The translations under genes were made by a program, and so were the position numbers. From positions 1-40,918 of the forward strand of contig DGTF01000018.1 in assembly GCA_002394235.1 (NCBI GenBank): DNA of 40,918 nt, read 5' to 3'. Origin of the DNA: Eubacterium sp. UBA4343. Lineage in GTDB: Bacteria > Bacillota > Clostridia > Lachnospirales > Lachnospiraceae. This document shows, one piece after another, positions 15,486-24,188 of this stretch (the stretch's first letter is position 1; every line of letters begins with the position of its first letter). The notes beneath the pieces were generated by a model. It did no database searches and was not told where the DNA came from. It worked only from the letters and a program-made list of their open reading frames with translations.

Positions 15486-18400
15486 GTCACGCAGATGCGA
15501 TGAGACGTACGAGAACATTAGAAGATGTGCTGATCACAAACTGGGCTGTCTATACCTGCACGCACTTTAAGGTCAGAAATTCCGCACTGATAACCGGAGC
15601 GAATGAGTCCGGAAAATCTACGATCATTGACGCACTGACGTATGCGATGTTCGGCATTACGGATTTTAATATTCAGGCCGGCGCGGGGGATGATGAGCGC
15701 TCCGTTCTCGCGTATGTAAAGGGAGACACAAAAGACAACGAGGATCCATATCTGCGCGGAGACGAGGACGTTACCAGCTATATCGCCGTGGATATCTATA
15801 ATCCGGCGGACGGAACCTATCTTACGGAGGGCGTCTGCATTGAGCTGTACAAGGATGACACGCGCACGAAATCCTGGTGGTTTGTTGTGCCTGGCGCCAA
15901 AATCAGTGACATCAATTTTTACCGGAAAAACGGGAATGCAGTTACCTTTTCATCGAGACAGGATTTACGGTTCAAGGGAAAACCGCTGAATTTCTACAAG
16001 CGTGAAGAGGGCATCGGCACATTTCTGAGAATGTGTGGACTGAGACTCGGTCAGGGCGGTGTCCGGGAGCTGCGGGGAAAGATAAAACGTCTTCTTGCCT
16101 GTGGAAAGCGGAAGATGGATATCGACCGGTTTGTCCGGGAGTCGGTATTTGAGGAGGATACAACGGCGCAGAGCTCCATGGACAACATTCTGCAGCACAA
16201 GGCGGAATTCGAGAAGCTGACCGAGGATCTGAAAAAGCTGAACCAGGAGAGGGAGCTTCTGCAGCGGATTGAGGAGATGTACCTTCAGGTCCTGAAGCTT
16301 GATGCGGAGACGGTTCGCCGCGCTCTTGCGCAGAAAAAATTTCTGTATATGAAGCAGAAAATGACCGATGACGAGCTGAGAAAGAAAATCGATGACTTAA
16401 AAGGCCGCATGCGGATCCTGGAGAACAGGGAAAAAACAGCGAAGAGGAATTATAACGATGCGGAAGGCGAGTATTCGGAAGCAGCGACGGCTGTGCATGA
16501 GGGACAGAGACCGATTGAAGAGCTGAAGAAAAAACTGCGCGGCGAGGAAGAATGCCGGGATGCCATGGAGGATTCCGTTCGGCTGCTTCATGAATTAAAG
16601 AAGAAGGCTGGGGATCTTTTCGACGGGCAGGAGGACATCTCCATTCCGGATGACATTTATGAGATTCTCGCAAATGCAGGCGAGGCGACCGCGGATGAGA
16701 AGGAGACTGTCCGGGCGCTTCAGGAACTGGAGCATAAACGGGAGGCGCTCTATCGTGATTTCCAGCAGAGAAAGGAAGAGACCGGATATGCCCTGCGGGA
16801 TATCCACGGCGAGACGGAGAGGCTGAATGCAGAGATCCGCACGCTGCAGCAGAATAAGAGAGTGCTGCCGGATGGAATGGAGGAAGAACTGGATGTACTG
16901 AAGAAGGAGGCGGAGCGCGCCGGAATTCATACTGATATCCGTTTCGTCTGCGATCTGGTAAACGAGGTGGATCCGAAATGGCAGATGGCGGCGGAAACCT
17001 TTCTCGGAGGCAGGCGCTTCAATGTGATTGCGGAACCGGAGGCTGTTCCGGGGCTGCTGCGAATCGTGGATGAGAAGAATCTCTATCAGATATATCTCGT
17101 GCTGACAAACAAAATGGATGATATTCCGGCGAAAGCCCCCGAAGGTTCCCTTGCGTCCCGCTTTCAGATTGCCAATATTTATGCGCGAAAATACGTGAAC
17201 TATACGTGTGGAAACCTGAGGTGTGTGGAGACACGGAAGGAATTGAATGAGCATCCGAAGGGAGCGATCATGCCTAACGGCATGCTGGCAAGAGGCATTG
17301 TCGGCAGCAAAATGAAGCCGGTGCGCGATCTCGTTTTTGGTAAAGATGCTGTCATGCGGCTTCTGGAACAGAAAAAGAAAGAACGGGACCGGAAGCAGAA
17401 ACAGGTATTGGAGCTGGAGGAACAGGCGAGACAGTACGCGGATGTGGCGGATCGTGCTTACCGGACCACTTTTTCGCCGGAAAACTTTGATACATCCGCA
17501 CCGAAAATGCTCGTGAGGATTCGGGAGGAAATCGGAGAGACAAAGCGGAACATCAAGGCGCTTCAGAATAATCCTTCCGCGAAGAGATTGATGGATATGC
17601 TTCTGGCGGCCGAAAAACGAAGAGATCAGGCGCTGAAGGCGCTGACAGACATCCAGAGTGACTGGAAGTCGAGTCTGTTGTCTGTGAATGAGCAGGAAGA
17701 GCGGCTGCAGTCCGGCCAGATCAATGAGAAAAAACTGCAGGATGCTTATGAGACGGCGGCAGTGCTGCACCCGGAAGAAAAGAAGGCAGCGGATGAGTTG
17801 TATGAGAAGCAGAAAAATAACGCAGAAATCAGTCTTCAGAAGGCGATTCAGGAGGTGAACAGAAAACTCCAGGATGCGACAAACGGCATGCTGGAAGCTA
17901 TGTTCCGGTATAACGCCACCCATGCAGGCTATGTGGCGGATAAGAACGGGGCAAAGAGATATATCGCACGGCTGGATGAACTCCGGACAAAGGATATCGA
18001 AGAGACGAAGAACAGGATAGAGGCTAAGGCACAGACGATTTCCGATACCTTCATGCGTGATTTTGTGGAGGTCATCTACTCCAGAATCCGCAGCATGAGG
18101 GATCAGAAGGACGCGATCAATGCCGTGTTGAAGACTCATAAATTCGGTGATAAAAATTATTCCCTGATCATGAAGGCCAGAAGCAGTGCGGACATGAAGG
18201 CCTTTTTCACCATTGCCCGGAAAATAGATGAGCTCGGTTCGGCGGACAATCTGGAAGTCTATCTGAATATGAACAGCAATTTCATGCAGGATCAGGGAAT
18301 TGCCGATGCTTTTGAGGATTTTCGTGATACGGTCCTTGGCGCAGACGATGTGAGCGAGTACACGGATTACCGGAATTATTATAGCTATGATTTCTTTATC

Positions 18401-18748
18401 GATGACGGGCAGCATACGGCATATCTGTCAAAATCCCAGGGAATCTATTCAGGCGGCGGGAAACAGACGCCATATTTTATTCTGCTGACAGCCGCGCTGA
18501 TGACCAGTTACCGCACAGATTCCTGCTGTCTGCGCATCGCGTTTATTGATGAGGCATTTGCGGCGATGGACGAAGACAGAATCCGCAGCATGATTGATTA
18601 TTTTTATGATAATGGTCTGCAGGTGATCTATGCCGCGCCGGACAAGACCATGCACAATATCGCTCCTTTTGTAGACACAACCGTGACCGTCGTCAAGAAG
18701 AACCGGAAAGCGGATGTTATTGATATGCAGATGAGGTTTGATGAATGA
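15482..18748 (+). CDS. jetC: Wadjet SMC-like ATPase JetC
   Basis: JetC is the motor of the Wadjet complex. The N-terminal ATPase half has Walker A GANESGKST (39-47). Long coiled-coil arms run from about 230 to 500 and 620 to 870, with a hinge-like globular region between. The C-terminal half has the ABC signature YSGGGKQ near 987-993 and Walker B LRIAFIDEAF with its catalytic Glu near 1025. It has 1088 residues and all ATPase motifs are intact. An in-frame Met at position 7 is a possible alternative start. It overlaps jetB and jetD by four bases each. Confidence 0.95.
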   Translation: MSHADAMRRTRTLEDVLITNWAVYTCTHFKVRNSALITGANESGKSTIIDALTYAMFGITDFNIQAGAGDDERSVLAYVKGDTKDNEDPYLRGDEDVTSYIAVDIYNPADGTYLTEGVCIELYKDDTRTKSWWFVVPGAKISDINFYRKNGNAVTFSSRQDLRFKGKPLNFYKREEGIGTFLRMCGLRLGQGGVRELRGKIKRLLACGKRKMDIDRFVRESVFEEDTTAQSSMDNILQHKAEFEKLTEDLKKLNQERELLQRIEEMYLQVLKLDAETVRRALAQKKFLYMKQKMTDDELRKKIDDLKGRMRILENREKTAKRNYNDAEGEYSEAATAVHEGQRPIEELKKKLRGEEECRDAMEDSVRLLHELKKKAGDLFDGQEDISIPDDIYEILANAGEATADEKETVRALQELEHKREALYRDFQQRKEETGYALRDIHGETERLNAEIRTLQQNKRVLPDGMEEELDVLKKEAERAGIHTDIRFVCDLVNEVDPKWQMAAETFLGGRRFNVIAEPEAVPGLLRIVDEKNLYQIYLVLTNKMDDIPAKAPEGSLASRFQIANIYARKYVNYTCGNLRCVETRKELNEHPKGAIMPNGMLARGIVGSKMKPVRDLVFGKDAVMRLLEQKKKERDRKQKQVLELEEQARQYADVADRAYRTTFSPENFDTSAPKMLVRIREEIGETKRNIKALQNNPSAKRLMDMLLAAEKRRDQALKALTDIQSDWKSSLLSVNEQEERLQSGQINEKKLQDAYETAAVLHPEEKKAADELYEKQKNNAEISLQKAIQEVNRKLQDATNGMLEAMFRYNATHAGYVADKNGAKRYIARLDELRTKDIEETKNRIEAKAQTISDTFMRDFVEVIYSRIRSMRDQKDAINAVLKTHKFGDKNYSLIMKARSSADMKAFFTIARKIDELGSADNLEVYLNMNSNFMQDQGIADAFEDFRDTVLGADDVSEYTDYRNYYSYDFFIDDGQHTAYLSKSQGIYSGGGKQTPYFILLTAALMTSYRTDSCCLRIAFIDEAFAAMDEDRIRSMIDYFYDNGLQVIYAAPDKTMHNIAPFVDTTVTVVKKNRKADVIDMQMRFDE

Positions 18749-20004
18749 AAGCAGGCAGGAAACCGGATGTCTGGCAGAAAAAGCTGCTCGGTCTGATGCT
18801 GGATGCCTATGAACGGACGGGAACTTATCGAAGAGAGACGGAACGGAATCAGTACATCCGGGTTCCGGTGGAGAAGATTTTTCCGGATTATGACAGTGAC
18901 AATGTGAGTCTGGCAGAGGTGCGCGCGTTTGAGCAGTCGATGCGGGATCTGGAGAAAATTTCTCCAGTCCGGATTCGGTACAGAGATAAAAGGCTTCGGA
19001 ATGAGTTCCTGGATTTTTTCGTACCGGCATCCGAGATGGAACCGGAGATTTACAGGCTGGCGGAACGGAAACCCAAAAGAGAAATTCATGCCGGGCAGAT
19101 TGCGGTATATGAAAAATACAAGGGGAGAGCACAAATCCTGGATGATTTTATCGATGGTCAGACAGCACTGCTGAGAGAGGACAAAAATGCCTGGTTCGAA
19201 CCTTCTGTGGCGGAAGATGTGATGAGGACGCTGGATTTTATCCTGCACAATTCAGAAAATATTCTGTATCGGGAAATTTCCATTGTGTTATTCGGGGATA
19301 CGAAGTACATCGAAAAACACAGTATTCTGTCAAAAACCGTCCGGATACTGAAGCAGTATGGCAGGTTCGATTTTGGGGAAGCAGATTTCGAGAGCCCGAA
19401 AGAGCATGCGGCTGCCATACTTGCGGAATACGCTGTTTACGAGAATCCGACGTATGTGAATTTTAACGGAAACGGGGAGGTGTTCTTCCGTAACGGAACC
19501 ATCCTGAAGCTGAAGGCGGGTGTGCCGGTCGCGGTTCGGTCGGACCGGCTGTCGGATATTATGGAGATCAGAGTGTACGCGGACACTGTTCTGACCATTG
19601 AGAATCTGACTTCCTATAACAGAGTGCAGACAGGCGCTTTTCAGCTGTATCTGGCCGGGTACCATAATCATGCGCGGCAGGAGTTCCTGAGGCAGATTTA
19701 CAGACAGAATCCGGAAATCAGCAGGTGGCTGCACTTTGGAGATCTGGATCCGGATGGATTTGATATTCTGGAAAATCTGCGGAACAAAACAGGAATCGAT
19801 TTTCACAGCTATGGAATGAATCCGGATTACCTGAAAAAATACCAGAAGTATACAAAAAAGCTGAACAGAAATGACCGGACCAAGGCGGAAAACCTGCTCC
19901 GCGCCGGAAAATATACAGAAACCCTGAGCTATATGCTGGAACATGATGAGAAGCTGGAGCAGGAGATCATCAGCTGGAAAGAAAAGACGGTTCGCAAATT
20001 ATAA
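18745..20004 (+). CDS. jetD: Wadjet nuclease JetD (DUF2220/Toprim)
   Basis: JetD is the topoisomerase VI-like subunit that cleaves the DNA held by JetABC. The N-terminal part is helical and winged-helix-like (about 1-170). The C-terminal Toprim domain shows the acidic Glu in LTIENLTSYNR (near 285) and the D-x-D-x-D type motif GDLDPDGFDI (near 332-337), the metal-binding residues for cleavage. It has 419 residues, a normal length. ATGA overlap with jetC implies coupled expression, and the stop codon borders a 23-bp tandem repeat. Confidence 0.93.
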   Translation: MKAGRKPDVWQKKLLGLMLDAYERTGTYRRETERNQYIRVPVEKIFPDYDSDNVSLAEVRAFEQSMRDLEKISPVRIRYRDKRLRNEFLDFFVPASEMEPEIYRLAERKPKREIHAGQIAVYEKYKGRAQILDDFIDGQTALLREDKNAWFEPSVAEDVMRTLDFILHNSENILYREISIVLFGDTKYIEKHSILSKTVRILKQYGRFDFGEADFESPKEHAAAILAEYAVYENPTYVNFNGNGEVFFRNGTILKLKAGVPVAVRSDRLSDIMEIRVYADTVLTIENLTSYNRVQTGAFQLYLAGYHNHARQEFLRQIYRQNPEISRWLHFGDLDPDGFDILENLRNKTGIDFHSYGMNPDYLKKYQKYTKKLNRNDRTKAENLLRAGKYTETLSYMLEHDEKLEQEIISWKEKTVRKL

Positions 20005-20071
20005 TTCAAGAGATTTGGCAATTACAATTCGAGAGATTAGGGAATTTCAATTCGAGAGATTCGGCAACAAT
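20003..20071 (+). repeat. Three tandem 23-bp units after jetD
   Basis: Three imperfect units begin AATTCAAGAGATT, AATTCGAGAGATT and AATTCGAGAGATT at 20003, 20026 and 20049. The first overlaps the jetD stop codon. The units differ at a few bases, most in the last third. Confidence 0.8.
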
Positions 20072-20104
20072 AGATCGGCAGTGGAAGGAGGCAATTTTCT
20101 GCGT

Positions 20105-20851
20105 ATGGCTTTATATGCGATTGGAGATCTGCATCTTCATTTTCAGTCTGAGCTGAAGGCGCCCGGACAGCTGCATGACCGTGTATGGAAGAAGCACGAG
20201 GAAAAATTCAAAAAAAACTGCGCACAGCTGATGACGGACGAGGATACGCTTGTTCTGGTCGGAGATCACAGCTGGGGAAAGAATCTTGAGCAATGTGAAG
20301 AGGATCTTCAGTATATCTGTGATCTTCCCGGCCGGAAGATTCTGACCCGCGGCAATCACGATATGTTCTGGGATGCAAAGAAAACCGGGCAGCTGAATGA
20401 AAGATATCAGCCACAGCTTGCCTTTCTTCAGGATAATTATGAGACGTACCGGGACTATGCGCTTGTCGGGACAAAGGGATTCACTTTTGAAGGACCCTTT
20501 TATGTGGACCGCCGCGGAAGAATCGCGGGATGGGACGAGGCGGCGGAGGAGCATGCGAAAAAGCTGGTGGACCGGGAGCTGAAGCGTCTGAGAAAATCCT
20601 TTGAGCTGGCGAAAGAAGACGGCTACCGGAAGTTTATCATGTTCCTCCATTATCCGCCGACAAATATTCTGGAGGAACGAAGCGGATTTACGGATATGGC
20701 GGAAGAATATGGCGCGGAGCAGGTGATTTACGCGCACTGTCATGGGGAGAGCCGGTTCCATGACAGCATACAGGGAGAATATCGCGGCAGGCAGTATCAT
20801 CTGGTGTCAGGGGATTTTCTGCGGTGGAAGCCGTGGAAGATACTGGATTAG
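20105..20851 (+). CDS. Calcineurin-like metallophosphoesterase
   Basis: The metal-binding pattern of the family is present: GDLHLHF (D8, H10), VLVGDHSW, the central TRGNHDMFW (GNHD), FLHYPP and YAHCHG near the end. These residues hold two metal ions and cut phosphate esters in nucleotides, proteins or DNA. The substrate is unknown. The ATG at 20105 is set by the conserved ALYAIGDLH start. AAGGAGG lies 13 bases upstream, rather far, so the true start could be a non-ATG codon slightly earlier (CTG near 20099). The gene is 100 bases after jetD with no terminator seen between, so it may be an accessory of the Wadjet operon or a bystander. Confidence 0.85.
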   Translation: MALYAIGDLHLHFQSELKAPGQLHDRVWKKHEEKFKKNCAQLMTDEDTLVLVGDHSWGKNLEQCEEDLQYICDLPGRKILTRGNHDMFWDAKKTGQLNERYQPQLAFLQDNYETYRDYALVGTKGFTFEGPFYVDRRGRIAGWDEAAEEHAKKLVDRELKRLRKSFELAKEDGYRKFIMFLHYPPTNILEERSGFTDMAEEYGAEQVIYAHCHGESRFHDSIQGEYRGRQYHLVSGDFLRWKPWKILD

Positions 20852-20895
20852 GCCTGAGACCCTGAGACCCGTAGATGAAGGGGCCTCAGGTCAAA

Positions 20896-20991
20896 TTTAC
20901 GCGAACAGTGAGCCGCAGCCGAATGCGAAGTATTCGTGTGCGGCGAGCGTCGCGATAGCGAGATAAAACTCGCGTAGCGTGTTTTATCTCG
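20896..20991 (+). repeat. 96-bp two-hairpin dispersed repeat, copy 1
   Basis: Hairpin 1 pairs GCCGCA with TGCGGC and, inside a small internal loop, CGAAT with ATTCG. Hairpin 2 pairs CGAGATAAAAC with GTTTTATCTCG. The copy at 36431-36526 differs by a single base, in the loop of hairpin 2. It lies between convergent genes, so it may help to end transcription, but no T-run follows this copy. Confidence 0.9.
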
Positions 20992-21034
20992 CTGCGTCTG
21001 TGAGGGGAATTGCAGGGCACAATCCGGTACCGGG

Positions 21035-22978
21035 TCATCCGGAATAGGCAATGCCGGTGAACATATTTTCAGCGTCGATGCCGTTTACTGTCTGCGGATA
21101 AGCGCCGCTATTGTCGACGCGGATGCGGACAATCCGGTTATCGGGTGTGAGGAAATCAACGCTGTCTGTCATATTAGTCCGGTAATACTGGAGCACAGTA
21201 CCGCCCGGTATCTCCGCCTGGCGGAAGGTCAGATTCTCCGGGGATCCGGACCGGTCGGAAGCAGTGTCGAGGGTGCGTGTTTCGCGCAGCACGATGTCAT
21301 TCTCCGATACAGGCGCTGCAGTGTACCATGCGCTTCCGGCGACAGGGTTTCCGTCATCGTCGAGCCGGAAGAGATTTGCGCAGACAGTGGTTCCGAGAAG
21401 CTGCGATCTCGTGGACAGGAGAAAACGGTCGGGGTTCAGAAGAACATGATAGTAGAGCCCGCATGAATATTCAGCCGTCATGCCGCCATCGTCGGAACTG
21501 TCATGTGCAGCAGTATCCGTCGATGACGGATATGTCGAAGATTCGTGATTGGTCGAACCTGTATCATTCACAGAATCTGTATCATCCGGGGTCCAGACCA
21601 TGTGCGGAGCAACGCCGTCGGATGAGGCGGACGGAAGTTCATACAGGTGAACAGTTTCCCAGTCGTCTTCCTGATGTGTGTTGATGAGGAGAAAACGCCT
21701 CTCGCCGCGCGAGATCAGATAATAATCGGGTGCATAATGGCCCGGGAGCTCAAAGGTTCTGGACTGCCCGTTCACCGAAATCGTTATATTTCTTGCCCCG
21801 GCATCATAGCCTTCTTCAGTTGTTGCAGGATCAGACTCAACCTGAAAGCTGCTGAATCCGCGGCCGCTGTCGTCCGTAATGGTCATCGGCACGTATTCCG
21901 GAACGGCAACGGCATAGCTGTCGTCCGTCTCCGGTACGAAAGACGGATCAATGATGCCGGAGAGATCCGCATACCTGACAGAAGGTGTCTGGGCGCCGGA
22001 TGCATAGGCCGTGATGTCTCCGGCGCTGAACCAGAAGGTGACGCCCTTCGGGTCGAGAGTAAATTGAAGACCGCCATAGCTGTCGGTATTGTTCATGATT
22101 TCTCGGATCAGTGAGGCGGTATCTCTTGAATCCGTTGCCGAGAAAAGAATGAGATCCGGGTACTGATCTGTGAGTGCGAAGGCTATGATGTCCGGCAACG
22201 CGTTCTTATCCGTGAAGACATCATCGATTTTCTGCTCGTTTCCGGTTGCAGGATCGTAATTGCAACCCCTGAGAATGACACTGCCGTGCGCGCCATGGCT
22301 GTAGACATCCGTAAGCGACAGCACACTCAGCACGGATGCGTCCGCACGCTGGACATAGAGCTTCTCGTAATTATGGTAATACGGGTCGCTGCCCTCCGGC
22401 GCAGGCTCCTCATCCTCGCTCTGTGCCATGACCCGCAGATCTTCGACCGCGCTGTCTGCCTTTGCTGCAACATCGCGGTTCAGGGTGTCTGCGGCGCGGC
22501 TGAGCAAGGATTTCGCCTCTGAGGAGAGATCGTCCGTGCCGGTCAGGGGGCCGCTGTAATCGGTCTCGTCAAATGACAGCTGCTGATAGGATGCATCTAC
22601 CCAGGTCACATCCCCGTCCCAGACACCATTGAAGGTTGTTTCACAGACCAGCTGAAGATCGGAAACGGCCGCAGGGTTTGCAGACTGCCCGGAGACCGGG
22701 TCATAGACAGCGGATGGGTCACGGACAGCGGAAGGATCCTTCTCACTGCCACCTGTGGAAGAAGCGGAACAGGAAGACGATGCCGTGAGAGTTTCCGCGG
22801 AGGAAGCAGACAGAGCCTGCCGGCTGTCCGTGGAAGAGGCGTGAACAGGCTTCACACTTTTCGCGTCTGTGGAACTGCCGGCAGAAATGCCTGCCGGATC
22901 CTGCGCCGCGCCGCATCCTCCCATCACAAAGACAGCAGCAAGCATGCCGGATGTCATGACGTAAAACCATCTTCTCAT
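21035..22978 (-). CDS. Lipoprotein with DUF4163/DUF3298 (RsiV-like) region
   Basis: The first 22 residues form a lipoprotein signal: positive start MRRWFYV, hydrophobic core and lipobox VMGGC, so Cys becomes lipid-anchored on the outer face of the membrane. A Ser/Thr/Ala-rich linker (about 23-100) follows. Residues about 105-350 match the DUF4163/DUF3298 pattern found in RsiV-type proteins (VYSHGAHGSVILRGCNYD, FTLDPKGVTFWFSAGDITAYA). Such domains bind ligands such as lysozyme in RsiV. The rest (to 647) is beta-rich and unrecognised. GGGAGGAGGG precedes the ATG. It runs convergent to the metallophosphoesterase. Confidence 0.8.
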   Translation of the reverse strand: MRRWFYVMTSGMLAAVFVMGGCGAAQDPAGISAGSSTDAKSVKPVHASSTDSRQALSASSAETLTASSSCSASSTGGSEKDPSAVRDPSAVYDPVSGQSANPAAVSDLQLVCETTFNGVWDGDVTWVDASYQQLSFDETDYSGPLTGTDDLSSEAKSLLSRAADTLNRDVAAKADSAVEDLRVMAQSEDEEPAPEGSDPYYHNYEKLYVQRADASVLSVLSLTDVYSHGAHGSVILRGCNYDPATGNEQKIDDVFTDKNALPDIIAFALTDQYPDLILFSATDSRDTASLIREIMNNTDSYGGLQFTLDPKGVTFWFSAGDITAYASGAQTPSVRYADLSGIIDPSFVPETDDSYAVAVPEYVPMTITDDSGRGFSSFQVESDPATTEEGYDAGARNITISVNGQSRTFELPGHYAPDYYLISRGERRFLLINTHQEDDWETVHLYELPSASSDGVAPHMVWTPDDTDSVNDTGSTNHESSTYPSSTDTAAHDSSDDGGMTAEYSCGLYYHVLLNPDRFLLSTRSQLLGTTVCANLFRLDDDGNPVAGSAWYTAAPVSENDIVLRETRTLDTASDRSGSPENLTFRQAEIPGGTVLQYYRTNMTDSVDFLTPDNRIVRIRVDNSGAYPQTVNGIDAENMFTGIAYSG

Positions 22979-23205
22979 TTCTTTCCCTCCTCCCGATTCA
23001 ATCGTAAAAAGTGCGACAGATTTTTCTTTTCTTTTATTCTATCAGACACTATAGCAATACGAAAGAAGGAAGTACTTTCATAATGCAAAATTTTCACATA
23101 TACTGGTGTCCGGTTTGTGAGGCAAAATAAGAATTCATGCCGGTCGGAAGCAGTTTGAGTATTATGCGGTTAAGGTACCGCCCGGGATGGTTCGGGACGG
23201 GCGCT

Positions 23206-24075
23206 TCACCGGGGAACCTCCGGTTTCCAGCTCAGGAGACGGTTGCGGAAGGCGGTGTATTTTTTCTCGGGCACCGGCAGAATGGTGCCGTCGGTCATTG
23301 TTATTTCGAAGCGCTTCAGGGAACGCACGTACAGCGGGTTGACCAGGTAGCTCACGTGTGCGCGAAGAAGTGAGCCCGAGAAGCCCGCCTCATAATACCG
23401 GAGCGGCTCAATGGATTTGTAGGTGCCGTCGAGGGCATGGATCAGAGAATGACGTCCGTTGTCCGTGCTTTCAATCCACAGAACCGTAGCGGAGTTGAAA
23501 AAGTATGTGATGATGTTGTCACCCTTTCCCATGACGCTTCGGAAGGAGAGCCCCGAATACCCGGTACCGGCGGCATCGATATGAGATTCGGAGGAGGAGC
23601 CGGCGTAGACTTTCGGGAGGGCAGAGCGGTTCTGAGCATTGCCGCTTTCAGGTGCCGATGGCTCCTCCTCAATGATATTGGATATGTGGATCATGTAAAC
23701 CCGGGGGATCAGTTCCCGGCTTCCGCTGCCAGTCTGCTCCCTCCGGCATCCCCAGGACATGTGCAGCCGCTGATGGTGACGGTCAACCTCACCGTTTTCA
23801 AAGTAGGTGTAGACGTCATATTCCAGCATGACCTCCAGGACGTTTGTTCCGATGGAGACGCTGTGTTCCGTGATATTTCCCATGGAAAAGGTCGGATGCT
23901 GATCCACGGAACGCCATGTGTGGATTATCGTTTCTCTGCCGCGCAGGATCTGGTCCTTCCTGGGACCGAACCACAGCACATCCTCGGCGAGGCAATCAAA
24001 GAAGGGTTCGAGATTGTTCTTGTAATATTCGGTGATGATGGATATCGATCGCTGAATCAGTTCCTGTCTTTTCAT
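23206..24075 (-). CDS. SnoaL-like sensor fused to a LytTR DNA-binding domain
   Basis: The N-terminal 125 residues look like the NTF2/SnoaL fold, a cone-shaped small-molecule pocket (IITEYYKNNLEPFFDCLAED, VLWFGPRKDQILRGRETII). The C-terminal region (about 180-289) looks like a LytTR domain, which binds direct repeats in promoters (SHIDAAG, LRAHVSYLVNPLYVRSLKRF, GTILPVPEKKYTAFRNRLL). No phosphoacceptor receiver domain is present, so it would be a one-component regulator. The ATG at 24075 was chosen because AAAGGAGGAG precedes it; an in-frame Met lies 15 codons upstream. It lies downstream of the CDF gene on the same strand. Its targets are unknown. Confidence 0.75.
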   Translation of the reverse strand: MKRQELIQRSISIITEYYKNNLEPFFDCLAEDVLWFGPRKDQILRGRETIIHTWRSVDQHPTFSMGNITEHSVSIGTNVLEVMLEYDVYTYFENGEVDRHHQRLHMSWGCRREQTGSGSRELIPRVYMIHISNIIEEEPSAPESGNAQNRSALPKVYAGSSSESHIDAAGTGYSGLSFRSVMGKGDNIITYFFNSATVLWIESTDNGRHSLIHALDGTYKSIEPLRYYEAGFSGSLLRAHVSYLVNPLYVRSLKRFEITMTDGTILPVPEKKYTAFRNRLLSWKPEVPR

Positions 24076-24188
24076 CCTGGTTCTCCTCCTTTTATGGCGT
24101 GAGAGCGGTTCTCTGCTCATCTGTTTTCTGTGACAGCGTTTCGCACGAATCAGTGGAGTGATTTTACCTGAAGGATTTCACAGGTGCC

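Noticed and set aside
16595..18415. Long open frame on the minus strand opposite jetC (about 600 codons)
   Set aside because: Low-quality composition rich in His, Leu and Ile, no ribosome binding site, and it lies fully opposite a gene with clear ATPase motifs; it is a shadow of codon use.
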